Origin: Fontibacillus phaseoli
GTDB lineage: Bacteria; Bacillota; Bacilli; Paenibacillales; Paenibacillaceae
NCBI RefSeq assembly: GCF_003337355.1
Contig: NZ_QPJW01000013.1
Location: 60,722-124,721, forward strand
DNA length: 64,000 bases
Reading direction: 5' to 3'
Positions 1 through 8,554 of the stretch are shown one piece after another (within the stretch, counting starts at the first letter, position 1; every line of letters starts with the position of its first letter). Made by a program: the position numbers and the translations under genes. Below the pieces are notes generated by a model. It did no database searches, was not told where the DNA came from, and worked only from the letters and a program-made list of their open reading frames with translations.

Positions 1-142
1 GTGAATGTGTGATGCGGGGTAAGCAAACAAGCCGATCGGTGAATTTGTGAAGCAGTAAATTACTGGCTTACGTATGCGAATTACGAATAGAGAATTTGTT
101 GAATAGCGGCCAAAGAAGACAAAGAGGAAGAAGGGCAGCCTT

Positions 143-532
143 TTGATATATGGAATTGGTCATGATGTAGTGGAAATCGGACGCATGCACCGCATACTGG
201 AAGGGGCAGCCGGTGAAAAGCTGAAGCAGCGGATATTGACACCTGCAGAGTTGCTTCTTCCTGGATGCGCGGCGCGGCCCGCGGAATTTCTGTCCGGACG
301 GTTTGCCGCGAAGGAGGCGGTAAGCAAGGCGTTCGGTTGCGGTATAGGACAAGTGCTTGGATTTGCCGACATGGAAATTTTGCCGGACGACAAAGGCAAG
401 CCCTCAATCGTGCTGTCTTCAGGGGCATGGGGCCGTCTGGGATTATTCCCTGGGGAATACGACATCCATTTGAGCATCACCCATGAGCGCCAGCTAGCTT
501 CGGCTTTTGCCGTGGTAGAGCAATTGCGGTGA
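143..532 (+). CDS. acpS: Holo-[acyl-carrier-protein] synthase
   Basis: Transfers 4'-phosphopantetheine from CoA to the acyl carrier protein, activating it for fatty acid synthesis in the cytoplasm. The 129-residue product has the usual AcpS length and the two metal-binding regions: GIGHD with Asp8 near the N-terminus and RFAAKEAVSKAF with Glu58. The usual Thr before Asp8 is His here. The start is a TTG codon preceded by a GAGGAAGAAGGG purine tract; no ATG lies in a better position. It is followed 37 bases later by mutY and may be cotranscribed. Family assignment is firm. Confidence 0.93.
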   Translation: MIYGIGHDVVEIGRMHRILEGAAGEKLKQRILTPAELLLPGCAARPAEFLSGRFAAKEAVSKAFGCGIGQVLGFADMEILPDDKGKPSIVLSSGAWGRLGLFPGEYDIHLSITHERQLASAFAVVEQLR

Positions 533-569
533 AATTCAATTTTTGAACAGGTATTTAAAGGAGAAACCG

Positions 570-1775
570 ATGCAGGAAAGCATAGATAGCAAAAAATATT
601 TCAGTACAGAGTTGCTTGAATGGTACGAACGTTCCAAAAGGGATTTACCCTGGCGCAGACAGCGTGATCCCTACTATATATGGGTATCCGAAATTATGCT
701 GCAGCAGACGCGGGTCGACACGGTGATTCCGTATTTTCAGCGGTTTATCGAGCGTTTCCCGACGCTGAACGATTTGGCCGAAGCGCCGGAAGAAGAGGTG
801 CTCAAATGCTGGGAAGGGCTCGGGTATTATTCCCGGGCCCGCAATTTGCAGGCGGCTGCGCGGCAGGTAGTGGAGCGCCACGGCGGGGTAGTTCCGGCGA
901 ATAAGGCGGATGTGGCCGCGCTTAAGGGAGTCGGTCCGTATACGACCGGCGCGATTCTCAGCATCGCCTTCAACCAGCCGGAACCGGCCGTTGACGGCAA
1001 TGTGATGCGGGTGCTGTCGCGTTATTTTCTGATTCGGGACGATATCATGAAAACAGGTACGCGCACCTTGATGGAAGAATTGGCCGCCGGGCTGATTCCG
1101 CGGGGAAGAGCCGCGGACTTCAATCAGGCACTGATGGAACTGGGCGCGCTGGTGTGCACACCCAAGTCCCCGCAGTGCCTGGTCTGCCCGGTTATGGCTC
1201 ATTGCGCGGCCCGAATTGAGGGCGCGGAGGATATCCTGCCGGTGAAGAGCAAGGCGAAGCCGCCGCGGCCGGAGTACCGGCTCGTCGCCCTTGTGGAGGG
1301 CGACGGGGAGCACGCCGGGCGCGTGCTCGTCCGCCGGCGGCCGGATGCGGGGCTGCTCGCACGGATGTGGGAGCTGCCCCACATCCCCGCAGCCGCGGTC
1401 GCCGGCGAAGGCGCCGGCCTGCCGGACGGGCCGGCGATGGACCGGCTCGCCGCGGGCCTTGCCGCCGCGGGCGTAGCCGCGGAGCCGGTGGAAGCGTTCA
1501 TGGACGCGGAGCATACGTTCAGCCACATCCACTGGAACCTCCGCGTCTTCCGCTTCCGGGAAGCGGAAGACTCCAGTGTTAGCTCCGGCCTCGGCGCCGG
1601 GCTCGCCGCCGCCGAGGCATCGGCCGCCTACGAGTCAGACCCGGTTGCTGTTGAAACAACAACCGCCGAGGATTCTGCGGAATATCGCTGGATCACTCCG
1701 GAAGACATGGAGGAGCTTGCATTTCCCAATGTATTTCTGCGGATTTTGAAACAATACGCTCCATTATGGAAGTGA
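570..1775 (+). CDS. mutY: A/G-specific adenine DNA glycosylase MutY
   Basis: Removes adenine mispaired with 8-oxoguanine or guanine in base excision repair. In the 401-residue product I see the helix-hairpin-helix LKGVGPYTTGAIL (about 118-130), the catalytic Glu41 in SEIMLQQT, the catalytic Asp142 in AVDGNV, and the iron-sulfur ligands C196-X6-C203-X2-C206-X5-C212. The C-terminal third is the NUDIX-like lesion-recognition domain. It carries an Ala/Glu/Ser-rich insert encoded by very GC-rich DNA at about 1560-1680, making the protein somewhat longer than typical. I chose ATG 570 over the upstream TTG 543 because AAAGGAG lies 6 bases before it. A strong terminator follows. Confidence 0.95.
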   Translation: MQESIDSKKYFSTELLEWYERSKRDLPWRRQRDPYYIWVSEIMLQQTRVDTVIPYFQRFIERFPTLNDLAEAPEEEVLKCWEGLGYYSRARNLQAAARQVVERHGGVVPANKADVAALKGVGPYTTGAILSIAFNQPEPAVDGNVMRVLSRYFLIRDDIMKTGTRTLMEELAAGLIPRGRAADFNQALMELGALVCTPKSPQCLVCPVMAHCAARIEGAEDILPVKSKAKPPRPEYRLVALVEGDGEHAGRVLVRRRPDAGLLARMWELPHIPAAAVAGEGAGLPDGPAMDRLAAGLAAAGVAAEPVEAFMDAEHTFSHIHWNLRVFRFREAEDSSVSSGLGAGLAAAEASAAYESDPVAVETTTAEDSAEYRWITPEDMEELAFPNVFLRILKQYAPLWK

Positions 1776-1790
1776 ATCTAACTATAAAAA

Positions 1791-1829
1791 GGCTGGATGA
1801 GAGGCAAGTCTCTCGTCCAGCCCTTTTTT
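1791..1829 (+). terminator. Rho-independent terminator of mutY
   Basis: A 13-base-pair stem (GGCTGGATGAGAG / CTCTCGTCCAGCC, one G-T pair) with a six-base loop is followed by a T run. Confidence 0.9.
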
Positions 1830-1856
1830 GCATACGTTAGCCATTCATTCTGCCTG

Positions 1857-2049
1857 AATTAACTGTAAAACCTCCAGTTATTTATCGGCGATTTTCTGCT
1901 TTCGAGAATTTAACTGTAAAACCTCCAGCTAAAATACTGCTTTATGTCCTCCAAGTGGGAGAAAGCTAAAATTAACTGCAAGTTTTCCATCTAATTTGCT
2001 CCACTGGCCCATACAGGGGAAATTAGATGTAGGAAATCCAGTTATTTTT
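1857..2049. repeat. Cluster of four intergenic imperfect palindromes
   Basis: Four related short elements lie at 1857-1882, 1907-1935, 1970-1997 and 2020-2049. Each has flanks like AATTA(A)CTG and CAG(T/C)TAATT around a variable centre such as AAAACCTC. The same family recurs at 12221-12418. Each copy can fold into a small hairpin. There is no coding potential. The element is not a known family that I can name. Confidence 0.6.
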
Positions 2050-2058
2050 GCCAAAACG

Positions 2059-2101
2059 GATGCTGCCCGACGCAACACTTAAAGTTGTGCCGGGCAGCAT
2101 C
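2059..2101 (-). terminator. Terminator downstream of the small minus-strand gene
   Basis: The arms GATGCTGCCCG and CGGGCAGCATC enclose an inner stem GCAACACTT/AAAGTTGTG, giving a long hairpin just after the stop of the 2134-2346 gene. The following minus-strand bases contain only a short T tract. Confidence 0.65.
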
Positions 2102-2133
2102 TCTCAGCGAAGCGGTCTCCCACCTACGTGGGC

Positions 2134-2346
2134 TCAGATCATCCGGTTTTCCGTATCCTTCATGTTGTTTTGCTGATCGGGTTCATGGTGTTTGTCCGGC
2201 GAAACCTGACCATTGTCGACCGGAGTAGTGCCGCTGACGCTGCGCGCAAAGTTCGTGAATTGCTGCTTTTGCTTGTCGGCTTCATGTTTGTGCTTGAGCA
2301 ATTCTTGCGGGTCGTTCGTCAATTCGTTTTGATTGTCCGTAGTCAT
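2134..2346 (-). CDS. Small hydrophilic protein of unknown function
   Basis: A 70-residue, highly charged and Gln/Asn-rich protein without membrane segments or Cys. GGAGGGG lies 6-7 bases before the ATG, which makes it a real gene rather than a shadow. It sits 18 bases downstream of sodA on the same strand and ends at a hairpin, so it is probably cotranscribed with sodA. I recognise no family. Confidence 0.7.
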   Translation of the reverse strand: MTTDNQNELTNDPQELLKHKHEADKQKQQFTNFARSVSGTTPVDNGQVSPDKHHEPDQQNNMKDTENRMI

Positions 2347-2364
2347 GGAAATCCCCTCCAGAGT

Positions 2365-2979
2365 TTATTTTTTCGCGGCCTCATAACGTTTATTCACTTC
2401 ATCCCAATTGATGATGTTCCAGAACGCGCCGATGTAATCGGGACGTTTGTTTTGATACTTAAGGTAGTAGGCATGCTCCCATACGTCGAGTCCAAGCACC
2501 GGAGTAAGTCCTTCGGATAGCGGATTATCCTGATTCGGCGTGCTGGTGACGGCGAGCTTGCCGTCTTTGCCGACTACCAGCCAGGCCCAACCGCTGCCGA
2601 AACGAGTCGTCGCGGCTTTGGTGAAGTCCTCCTTGAACTTCTCGAATCCGCCCAGTTCGCGTTCTATGGCTTCGCCGATTGCTCCGGTAGGAGTACCGCC
2701 TCCGCCCGGTCCGATAATCTGCCAGAACAAAGTATGGTTGGCATGTCCGCCACCGTTGTTCCGAACCGCCGTACGGATGCTTTCCGGGACACTGTCCAGG
2801 TCCGAGATGAGGTCTTCCACGCTTTTCTGCTGCAGATCCGGTGCGTTCTCAAGGGCTGCGTTCAGGTTGGTAACATAGGTATTATGGTGCCTGTCGTGAT
2901 GAATATTCATCGTCTGTTCGTCGATATGAGGTTCCAATGCGTTTGCGGGATAGGGTAGGGCCGGGAGTTCATGAGCCAT
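2365..2979 (-). CDS. sodA: Superoxide dismutase (Mn/Fe family)
   Basis: Converts superoxide to hydrogen peroxide and oxygen in the cytosol. The 204-residue length is typical. All four metal ligands are visible: His27 (in MNIHHDRHH), His82 (NHTLFW), Asp165 and His169 (DVWEHAYY signature). Pattern alone suggests Mn or cambialistic use, but metal choice cannot be read with certainty. An A/T-rich leader with a sigma-A-like promoter precedes it. A second SOD domain is encoded at 8555-9838, so the strain has at least two. Confidence 0.96.
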   Translation of the reverse strand: MAHELPALPYPANALEPHIDEQTMNIHHDRHHNTYVTNLNAALENAPDLQQKSVEDLISDLDSVPESIRTAVRNNGGGHANHTLFWQIIGPGGGGTPTGAIGEAIERELGGFEKFKEDFTKAATTRFGSGWAWLVVGKDGKLAVTSTPNQDNPLSEGLTPVLGLDVWEHAYYLKYQNKRPDYIGAFWNIINWDEVNKRYEAAKK

Positions 2980-3020
2980 GTTTAAAATACCTCCGTCAAT
3001 TTTGTTTTTTATTACCTTTA

Positions 3021-3049
3021 GTATTATTAACCTTTTAGAGGTTGATCAA
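3021..3049 (-). promoter_or_regulatory. Candidate sodA promoter with a dyad in the spacer
   Basis: On the minus strand, TTGATC and TAATAC are separated by exactly 17 bases. The spacer holds an inverted repeat AACCT-N5-AGGTT (3029-3043), a plausible repressor site. Both are pattern matches only. Confidence 0.5.
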
Positions 3050-3404
3050 AAAGTTACCGAGAAATCACCCGAGCGGTAATCATCCGTGGATTCCGAAAAT
3101 GTTGTCGGAAAAGTCAACATAATGTAAAGCCAAGATTAACAATCCTATTATTGGAAGAGAAGCTGTTTTTATGCATTTACATTTCCAATATTAGAAAATT
3201 TTTTTAAAATAATAAATGTAAACGCTTCATATTAAGCGCTTTCAGAAGAAAAATGATGTATTCTGGAGATATATATGGTTTAATGGACAAGGAAGCAGTT
3301 TTTTTCTCGTTTTTGTCTGGATTCAACTATTCGGTTGGTGTAAAAATCATCGATCGTACATTTTACATGAATCTATCATATGTAGAAAAAAGGGAGATCA
3401 TAGC
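3050..3404. other. A+T-rich intergenic region, sodA / acetyltransferase
   Basis: No coding potential. It holds a cre-like 14-mer TGTAAACGCTTCAT (3217-3230; one mismatch to the CcpA consensus) followed by an AAGCGCTT palindrome at 3234-3241. Which gene, if any, these control is unclear. Confidence 0.35.
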
Positions 3405-3851
3405 ATGCGTATTCGTTCCTTCCAGTTGAGCGATGTAAATCAAGTGATGGAGCTTTTGCAGGAAGCCTTAATGGAGGATTGCTACGAAGACACGAAGCGG
3501 GCGTTTGCCAGACAGCTGTCTTGGGATTCGGAATTAATTATGATAGCTGAGGTAGACGAGGAGATTGTGGGCATTTTGATTGGAACGATCGATCAGAATA
3601 ATACAGGTTTCATTTACCGTACCGCAGTTCATCCGGATTACCGTCGTCAAGGAGTAGGCAAAAATCTCGTAACTGCTATGGAACAACGGTTTGAGCAGCG
3701 CAATATTCGTCAAATTATGATTGCCGGAGACCCGCACAACAAAGCGATTGCTCCGTTGTACGAGGCTATGGGCTATGGAGCCAGCAAATTTTTAGAGGCA
3801 TTCCAGAAGCTCGGCATCGCTGCTGTAAGTTCGCTATCCGGATCCAGATAA
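3405..3851 (+). CDS. GNAT-family N-acetyltransferase
   Basis: Predicted to transfer an acetyl group from acetyl-CoA to an amine. The 148-residue protein has the GNAT core with AVHPDYRRQGVGKNL (about 74-88), whose R/Q-X-X-G-X-G/A loop binds the acetyl-CoA pyrophosphate. The substrate is unknown. The ATG follows GGGAG at suitable spacing. A hairpin terminator at 3895-3933 isolates it from lepB, so it is probably a single-gene unit. Confidence 0.85.
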   Translation: MRIRSFQLSDVNQVMELLQEALMEDCYEDTKRAFARQLSWDSELIMIAEVDEEIVGILIGTIDQNNTGFIYRTAVHPDYRRQGVGKNLVTAMEQRFEQRNIRQIMIAGDPHNKAIAPLYEAMGYGASKFLEAFQKLGIAAVSSLSGSR

Positions 3852-3894
3852 AGAAGGAACACTTTAGTGCATTGCTTATTTTTGCAGATCTTAA

Positions 3895-3938
3895 GCATAT
3901 CTTCCGCCCGTTGCAAATGGGCGCAGGATATGCTTTTC
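3895..3938 (+). terminator. Terminator between acetyltransferase gene and lepB
   Basis: GCATATC...CCGCCC pairs with GGGCG...GATATGC and is followed by TTTTCT. It would lie inside lepB if the TTG at 3872 were used, which argues for a lepB start further downstream. Confidence 0.75.
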
Positions 3939-4012
3939 TATTATTAGACTGTTTTAAATTTAATGATAAGTTATTTTTTGATTTTTTTAAAACGCTACAG
4001 ATGAGGTGCTTC

Positions 4013-4633
4013 ATGGAGCCAGTATTTCCTTCCCGGCATGAGGAGGACTTGATAAATAATGAGCAAGTAAATAACAGCCCTGCAGAGAAACCGGTACTAC
4101 CCAAGAAAGGCTGGGTGACCGAGCTTTGGGATATGCTCAAGACCGTGACGATCGCTTTTGCGGTGATGCTGCTTTTGAATGTATTCGTGTTCAATCTGTC
4201 CATGGTAAAAGGGCAATCGATGGAGCCGACGCTGGAAGAACAGGAGCGGCTGTTCGTTGATAAGATTGTCTATCGGTTTACAGAGCCGCGAGCGGGCGAG
4301 GTAGTTGTGCTTAGAGATCCAAGTACGGGTAACGACAAAAAACCGTTCCTTGTCAAACGGATCGTTGCCGTACCAGGACAAACGGTGGAAATCCGGGATC
4401 ATCAGCTGCTGGTCGACGGACAGTCGCAGAGCGAGCCCTATACGGACACCGCAATCGAAGATAGCGATTTGGCCCCTGTAACTCTCGGGAAGAACGAGTA
4501 TTTTGTGATGGGAGACAACCGCCATGCGGGGCGGAGTAAGGACAGCCGCTATTTCGGCAGTGTGAAAAAGGGGAGCATTGTGGGCCGGGCGGAATTCGTG
4601 TTCTGGCCGATTGCGAAGATACGAGGTCTGTAG
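4013..4633 (+). CDS. lepB: Type I signal peptidase
   Basis: Cleaves signal peptides of secreted proteins at the outer face of the membrane. The 206-residue product has one N-terminal membrane segment (about 42-62), catalytic Ser69 in GQSMEPTL, catalytic Lys115 in KRIVAVPG, and the conserved GDNRHAGRSKDSR box (168-179), the Ser/Lys dyad architecture of SipS-type enzymes. The first 40 residues form a charged cytoplasmic tail. I chose ATG 4013 because it has GAGGTG upstream and because a terminator occupies the DNA before it. ATG 4001 is an alternative. rnhA starts 32 bases downstream. Confidence 0.93.
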   Translation: MEPVFPSRHEEDLINNEQVNNSPAEKPVLPKKGWVTELWDMLKTVTIAFAVMLLLNVFVFNLSMVKGQSMEPTLEEQERLFVDKIVYRFTEPRAGEVVVLRDPSTGNDKKPFLVKRIVAVPGQTVEIRDHQLLVDGQSQSEPYTDTAIEDSDLAPVTLGKNEYFVMGDNRHAGRSKDSRYFGSVKKGSIVGRAEFVFWPIAKIRGL

Positions 4634-4665
4634 TGGATTGTAGTCGAATATTGGAGGTAGCTAAC

Positions 4666-5109
4666 TTGAAAGAAATTATGATTTACACGGATGGGGCCTG
4701 TTCGGGTAACCCGGGACCGGGGGGATGGGGCGCCGTGCTTCTATATCAAGGTCACCGCAAGGAAATGTCCGGCGGAGAGCCGATGTCAACGAATAACCGG
4801 ATGGAGATCCAGGCTGTGATTTCGGCGCTGAGCCAGTTAAAAGAGCCATGCAAGGCGCAGGTCTATAGCGATTCCGCCTATGTGGTCAACTGCTTTCAGA
4901 AAGGCTGGATTCACGGATGGCTAAAGAACGGCTGGAAGAACAGCAAAGGACAACCGGTCGAGAATAAAGAATTGTGGCAGGAATTATGGCGGCTTATGGG
5001 CATTCATCAGGTGGAATATGTAAAGGTCAAGGGCCATAGCGATAACGAGCTTAACAATCATTGCGACCTGCTCGCGCGGGAAGCGATTAAACGCCTGTCC
5101 CTGAAATGA
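4666..5109 (+). CDS. rnhA: Ribonuclease HI
   Basis: Degrades RNA in RNA-DNA hybrids. The 147-residue product matches bacterial RNase HI in length and carries the four acidic catalytic residues Asp9 (YTDGACSGNPGPGG), Glu47 (NNRMEIQA), Asp69 (YSDSAYV) and Asp134, plus His124 in VKGHS. The start is read as TTG 4666 because GGAGG lies 8 bases upstream. ATG 4678 and GTG 4633 are less well placed. It follows lepB closely. Confidence 0.93.
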   Translation: MKEIMIYTDGACSGNPGPGGWGAVLLYQGHRKEMSGGEPMSTNNRMEIQAVISALSQLKEPCKAQVYSDSAYVVNCFQKGWIHGWLKNGWKNSKGQPVENKELWQELWRLMGIHQVEYVKVKGHSDNELNNHCDLLAREAIKRLSLK

Positions 5110-5151
5110 TGGACAGCTACACCACGATTTACGCAAAAGGAGGAGAGAGCG

Positions 5152-6342
5152 ATGGCGAGGGCCAACAACTTAACGAGCGAAACTTGGAAGCCGGGACAAT
5201 CCGTATGGGACGAATTGAAACGGGAAATCAAGGCAGCCGCGCCATCGTTCGGTATTGATGATATCGGGTTTGCTTCCGCAGACCCGTTCTTGTCGCTGAA
5301 GTCCATTTTGCTGGATCGGCGCGAAAAGGGATATGAATCGGGCTTTGAAGAGCCGGATCTGGACAAGCGAATCTATCCGGAATTGTCTTTGGAACAGCCG
5401 GCATCGCTGATATCCATCGCCGTCGCCTATCCGTCCAAAATGGATAATCCGCCGAAATCGGAGCCGGGACGACGTCGCGGCATTCTCGCCAGGTCGGCCT
5501 GGGGACAGGATTATCACCAGGTTCTCCGGCAAGCGATGGCCAAACTGAAGGGATTTATTTTGGAACGGGTGCCGGACGCGCGGATCGAAGATATGGTTGA
5601 CACGGGGGCTTTATCGGACAGAGCGGTGGCTCAGCGTGCGGGAATCGGGTTTCATGGCAAAAATTGCGCCATCATTTCTCCCGAATGGGGCTCTTGGATC
5701 TACCTGGGTGAATTGATTACGAATATACCGTTTCAGCCGGATACACCGGTAACAGAGGATTGCGGCGATTGTACAAAATGTTTGGATGCCTGTCCCACGG
5801 GTGCGCTGGTCGGTCCGGGGGTGCTCAATGCGCAGCGCTGCATATCTTTTTTGACTCAGACAAAGGGTTTTCTCGAAGAAGAATTTATGGTGAAGATCGG
5901 GAACCGGCTCTACGGATGCGATACTTGCCAGGTTGTCTGTCCCAAAAACAAAGGGAAGTCATGGTCACACCGCACGGAGCTGCAGCCCGATCCTGAAACG
6001 GTGAAACCGCTGCTTCTGCCCATTCTCGATTTGAGTAACCGGGAGTTTAAAGAGAGGTTCGGCGATAGCGCGGCGGCCTGGAGAGGAAAAAAACCAATTC
6101 AGCGAAACGCGGTTATTGCGCTCGGGAACTTCAAAGATCTCTCTTCCGTACCGAAATTAATAGATATCATGGTAAACGATCCGCGGCCGGTCTTGCGGGG
6201 AACCGCAGCCTGGGCTTTAAGCCGCATCGGCGGGGAGGAGGCGTTGGCGGCTGTCGCGAAAGCGGCTGAGAGTGAGGCTGATCCCGAAGTGCTCGAGCGC
6301 ATCGAATCCGCCCGCATTAAACTGGAAGAAATCGTTACCTAG
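5152..6342 (+). CDS. queG: Epoxyqueuosine reductase
   Basis: Last step of queuosine synthesis for tRNA: reduces epoxyqueuosine to queuosine using cobalamin and iron-sulfur clusters. The 396-residue product has the VDTG...GIGFHGKN region with candidate acid Asp150, two ferredoxin-type cluster motifs (C204-X2-C207-X2-C210-X3-C214 and C256-X2-C259-X3-C263, with Cys230), and a C-terminal HEAT-like repeat region (about 320-396) for tRNA binding. AGGAGG precedes the ATG. An HD-GYP gene follows after 11 bases. Confidence 0.95.
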   Translation: MARANNLTSETWKPGQSVWDELKREIKAAAPSFGIDDIGFASADPFLSLKSILLDRREKGYESGFEEPDLDKRIYPELSLEQPASLISIAVAYPSKMDNPPKSEPGRRRGILARSAWGQDYHQVLRQAMAKLKGFILERVPDARIEDMVDTGALSDRAVAQRAGIGFHGKNCAIISPEWGSWIYLGELITNIPFQPDTPVTEDCGDCTKCLDACPTGALVGPGVLNAQRCISFLTQTKGFLEEEFMVKIGNRLYGCDTCQVVCPKNKGKSWSHRTELQPDPETVKPLLLPILDLSNREFKERFGDSAAAWRGKKPIQRNAVIALGNFKDLSSVPKLIDIMVNDPRPVLRGTAAWALSRIGGEEALAAVAKAAESEADPEVLERIESARIKLEEIVT

Positions 6343-6353
6343 GGGGAGAAGGT

Positions 6354-7388
6354 ATGAGATTTATCAGCATTGAGGATATCGAACCGGGTCAACTATTGGG
6401 AAAGACGGTATATTCATCTAACGGAACGGTGCTCTTGTCGTCGGGAGTTCAGCTTACGGTCTACATGATCAGCACGCTGAAACGGATCGGCGTTTCGATG
6501 CTTTACATCAAACACCCCGATTATGAGGATATCGAAATAGAAGACGTACTTAGCGAATCGACGAAACAGGCCGTATTTCGGGATATGAGCGAGACGCTGG
6601 AAGCGGTCCGGTCAGGCAAGGAATGGAGTCCACGGAAAATCAGCGCTTCCGTCGACAGTTTGCTTACGGACGTATTGAATCATAAAGAAGTGCTGGTTCA
6701 ACTGAGTGAGATTCGTACGGCGGATAATGCGGCTTATCTGCATGCCGTAAATGTTTGCCTGATAGCTTCGATGATGGGGCTTAATCTGGGGCTGAATTAC
6801 GGACAGCTCAAAGATTTGGCGATCGGGGCACTTCTTCATGATATAGGCAAGAACATTCCGCTGCCGGAGGACGCCGATCCCCAGGACGCCAAAAACCACC
6901 ACACCTGGCGGGGGTTTGAAATCTTGAAGCATAAACGAGAGTTCAATTTGCTCATTGCCCACACGGCGTTCCAGCATCACGAGCGTTTGAACGGGACAGG
7001 CGTGCCGCGCGGTTTGAATGGTGAAGCGATCCATCAGTTTGCTAAAATCGTTGCGGTAGCCAATATGTACGATAATTTCATTGCCGATGGGAATGGGACC
7101 GGACGCGCAATGCTGCCGCACGAGGCATGCGAACAATTGATGGCCTGCTCCGAGCAGGTGCTTGACCGCGACGTGCTGGTGGAATTCACTCGCATCGTTT
7201 CCGTGTATCCGACCGGTACTGCGGTTCGGTTGTCAACTAAGGAGACGGGCGTCGTCGTACGCCAGCACCGCGGTCTGCCCGGACGTCCTGCCGTGCGCGT
7301 CGTTCAAGGTTCCGGGGAACTACTGGAAGTCAAAGAAGTAGATTTAGCCAACGAAACGACGGTGTTTATCGAAGCGGTTCTGGCTTGA
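6354..7388 (+). CDS. HD-GYP domain protein, possibly degenerate
   Basis: The 344-residue protein resembles cyclic-di-GMP phosphodiesterases of the HD-GYP class. I see H162-D163 with K166 (LLHDIGK), His183, His203, HHE at 208-210 and GTGVPRGL in place of the typical GSGYPxGL. The metal-ligand Asp of the usual VAD-x-YD motif reads Asn237 (VANMYD) in my alignment by eye, so catalysis may be altered or lost. No membrane segment, receiver or PAS domain. It follows queG after 11 bases with GGGGAG before the ATG. Confidence 0.85.
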   Translation: MRFISIEDIEPGQLLGKTVYSSNGTVLLSSGVQLTVYMISTLKRIGVSMLYIKHPDYEDIEIEDVLSESTKQAVFRDMSETLEAVRSGKEWSPRKISASVDSLLTDVLNHKEVLVQLSEIRTADNAAYLHAVNVCLIASMMGLNLGLNYGQLKDLAIGALLHDIGKNIPLPEDADPQDAKNHHTWRGFEILKHKREFNLLIAHTAFQHHERLNGTGVPRGLNGEAIHQFAKIVAVANMYDNFIADGNGTGRAMLPHEACEQLMACSEQVLDRDVLVEFTRIVSVYPTGTAVRLSTKETGVVVRQHRGLPGRPAVRVVQGSGELLEVKEVDLANETTVFIEAVLA

Positions 7389-7475
7389 ATCGCATCTGCT
7401 TGAATGCTATGATATGTTGAGTGCGCTAGCTGTATGGCTTGACGCAAGGAGATTTTATACAGGGGTGGCTTAAGC

Positions 7476-7712
7476 ATGGATATCGTAATTCCTATTATTA
7501 CGTTAATCGTCGGTTTGGTCGGCGGCTTTGCGATCGGCGTCTTTTATTTGCGCAGACAAATGACGAAGATGCAGAATGATCCGCAAATGCTGCAAAAGAT
7601 GGCGAAACAAATGGGGTATAATTTAAACGGCAAGCAAATGCAGCGTGCCCAGCAGATGATGAAAAATCAGAATCCAACGCCTCCGGCAGGGGGAAAACGC
7701 AAAAAGAAATAA
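7476..7712 (+). CDS. yneF: UPF0154 family membrane protein YneF
   Basis: A 78-residue single-pass protein. It has an N-terminal membrane helix with GLVGGFAIGVFYLRRQM (about 13-29), then a Met/Gln-rich soluble helix containing NDPQMLQKMAKQMG, and ends in a basic tail. This layout is the UPF0154/YneF family of Firmicutes, whose function is unknown. GGGGTGG lies before the ATG. Confidence 0.88.
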   Translation: MDIVIPIITLIVGLVGGFAIGVFYLRRQMTKMQNDPQMLQKMAKQMGYNLNGKQMQRAQQMMKNQNPTPPAGGKRKKK

Positions 7713-7757
7713 GCTGCTTCAGATTGCGGCATAATTACTTGAAAGGAGGAGGCGCTA

Positions 7758-8351
7758 ATGGCTGGAGTAAAAGATTATGTCAACACCCGGGTAGGGGATA
7801 ACAGGGAGCAGATCGAGCATCACGTCCGCGAAATTCTCAAGCTCATCGGGGAAGATGTGGAACGTGAGGGACTGCTGGATACACCGGCGAGAGTAACCCG
7901 GATGTACGAGGAAATTTTTGGCGGATATGAAGTCGATCCCCGGGATGTTCTTGGAGTTACGTTTGAAGAGAACCATGAAGAGCTCGTAATTGTAAAAGAT
8001 ATCGTGTATTACAGCCAATGCGAGCACCATATGGCGCCTTTCTTCGGCAAGGTGCATATTGGATACATTCCAAGCGGCAGAATCGCCGGACTCAGCAAGC
8101 TGGCACGTCTGGTGGAAGCCGTGACCCGCCGTCTGCAAGTGCAAGAGCGTATCACGTCGCAAATCGCCGACATCATGGACGAGGTGCTTAAGCCTCAGGG
8201 AGTTATGGTCGTCGTCGAAGGGGAGCATTTATGCATGTGCGCACGAGGCGTCAAAAAGCCTGGGAGCAAAACGGTGACCTCGGCGGTAAGAGGAACCTTC
8301 CGCAAAGACGCCGCTTCACGGGCCGAGTTCCTTTCTTTGATTAAAGAGTAA
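7758..8351 (+). CDS. folE: GTP cyclohydrolase I
   Basis: Converts GTP to 7,8-dihydroneopterin triphosphate, the first step to folate and, through QueD, to queuosine. The 197-residue enzyme has the zinc ligands Cys88, His91 (QCEHHMAPF) and Cys159 (HLCMCARGV) and the catalytic core [17 protein letters not shown] (104-120). GGAGGAGG precedes the ATG. It lies near queG, which uses the same precursor pathway, although a dedicated queuosine operon is not present. A strong terminator follows. Confidence 0.96.
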   Translation: MAGVKDYVNTRVGDNREQIEHHVREILKLIGEDVEREGLLDTPARVTRMYEEIFGGYEVDPRDVLGVTFEENHEELVIVKDIVYYSQCEHHMAPFFGKVHIGYIPSGRIAGLSKLARLVEAVTRRLQVQERITSQIADIMDEVLKPQGVMVVVEGEHLCMCARGVKKPGSKTVTSAVRGTFRKDAASRAEFLSLIKE

Positions 8352-8374
8352 GCAAAGAGAAATGGATTTAAAGT

Positions 8375-8424
8375 AAAGCCTTTGTTAAAGAGCGGTTGCG
8401 GCCGTCTTTAACAAAGGCTTTTTG
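8375..8424 (+). terminator. Terminator of folE
   Basis: A 16-base arm AAAGCCTTTGTTAAAG pairs with CTTTAACAAAGGCTTT and is followed by T residues. Confidence 0.9.
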
Positions 8425-8520
8425 GCGCACTTTCTTGAATTTCAGATCATGGGGACGGCGAGTAGTTTAGCGTCGCCGGGGAAATCGGGACGATGCTGAT
8501 CGGAAAACCGTCCAATTGAC

Positions 8521-8554
8521 CGGCTGCCAAAGGGACATATCGCGTGGGCAGCCG
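8521..8554 (-). terminator. Possible terminator of the DUF2935-SOD gene
   Basis: The inverted repeat CGGCTGCC/GGCAGCCG lies immediately after the stop codon. There is no T run on the minus strand, so function is uncertain. Confidence 0.35.

Noticed and set aside
1..142. Upstream part of acpS region
   Set aside because: Only a 13-base palindrome CAGTAAATTACTG (52-64) and a ribosome binding site; no gene or recognised promoter.
2128..2520. Plus-strand open frame of 130 codons opposite sodA and the small gene
   Set aside because: Shadow of two minus-strand genes that have ribosome binding sites; the residues show no domain.
3217..3230. cre-like site upstream of sodA
   Set aside because: One mismatch and no clear target; kept only as a note in the intergenic entry.
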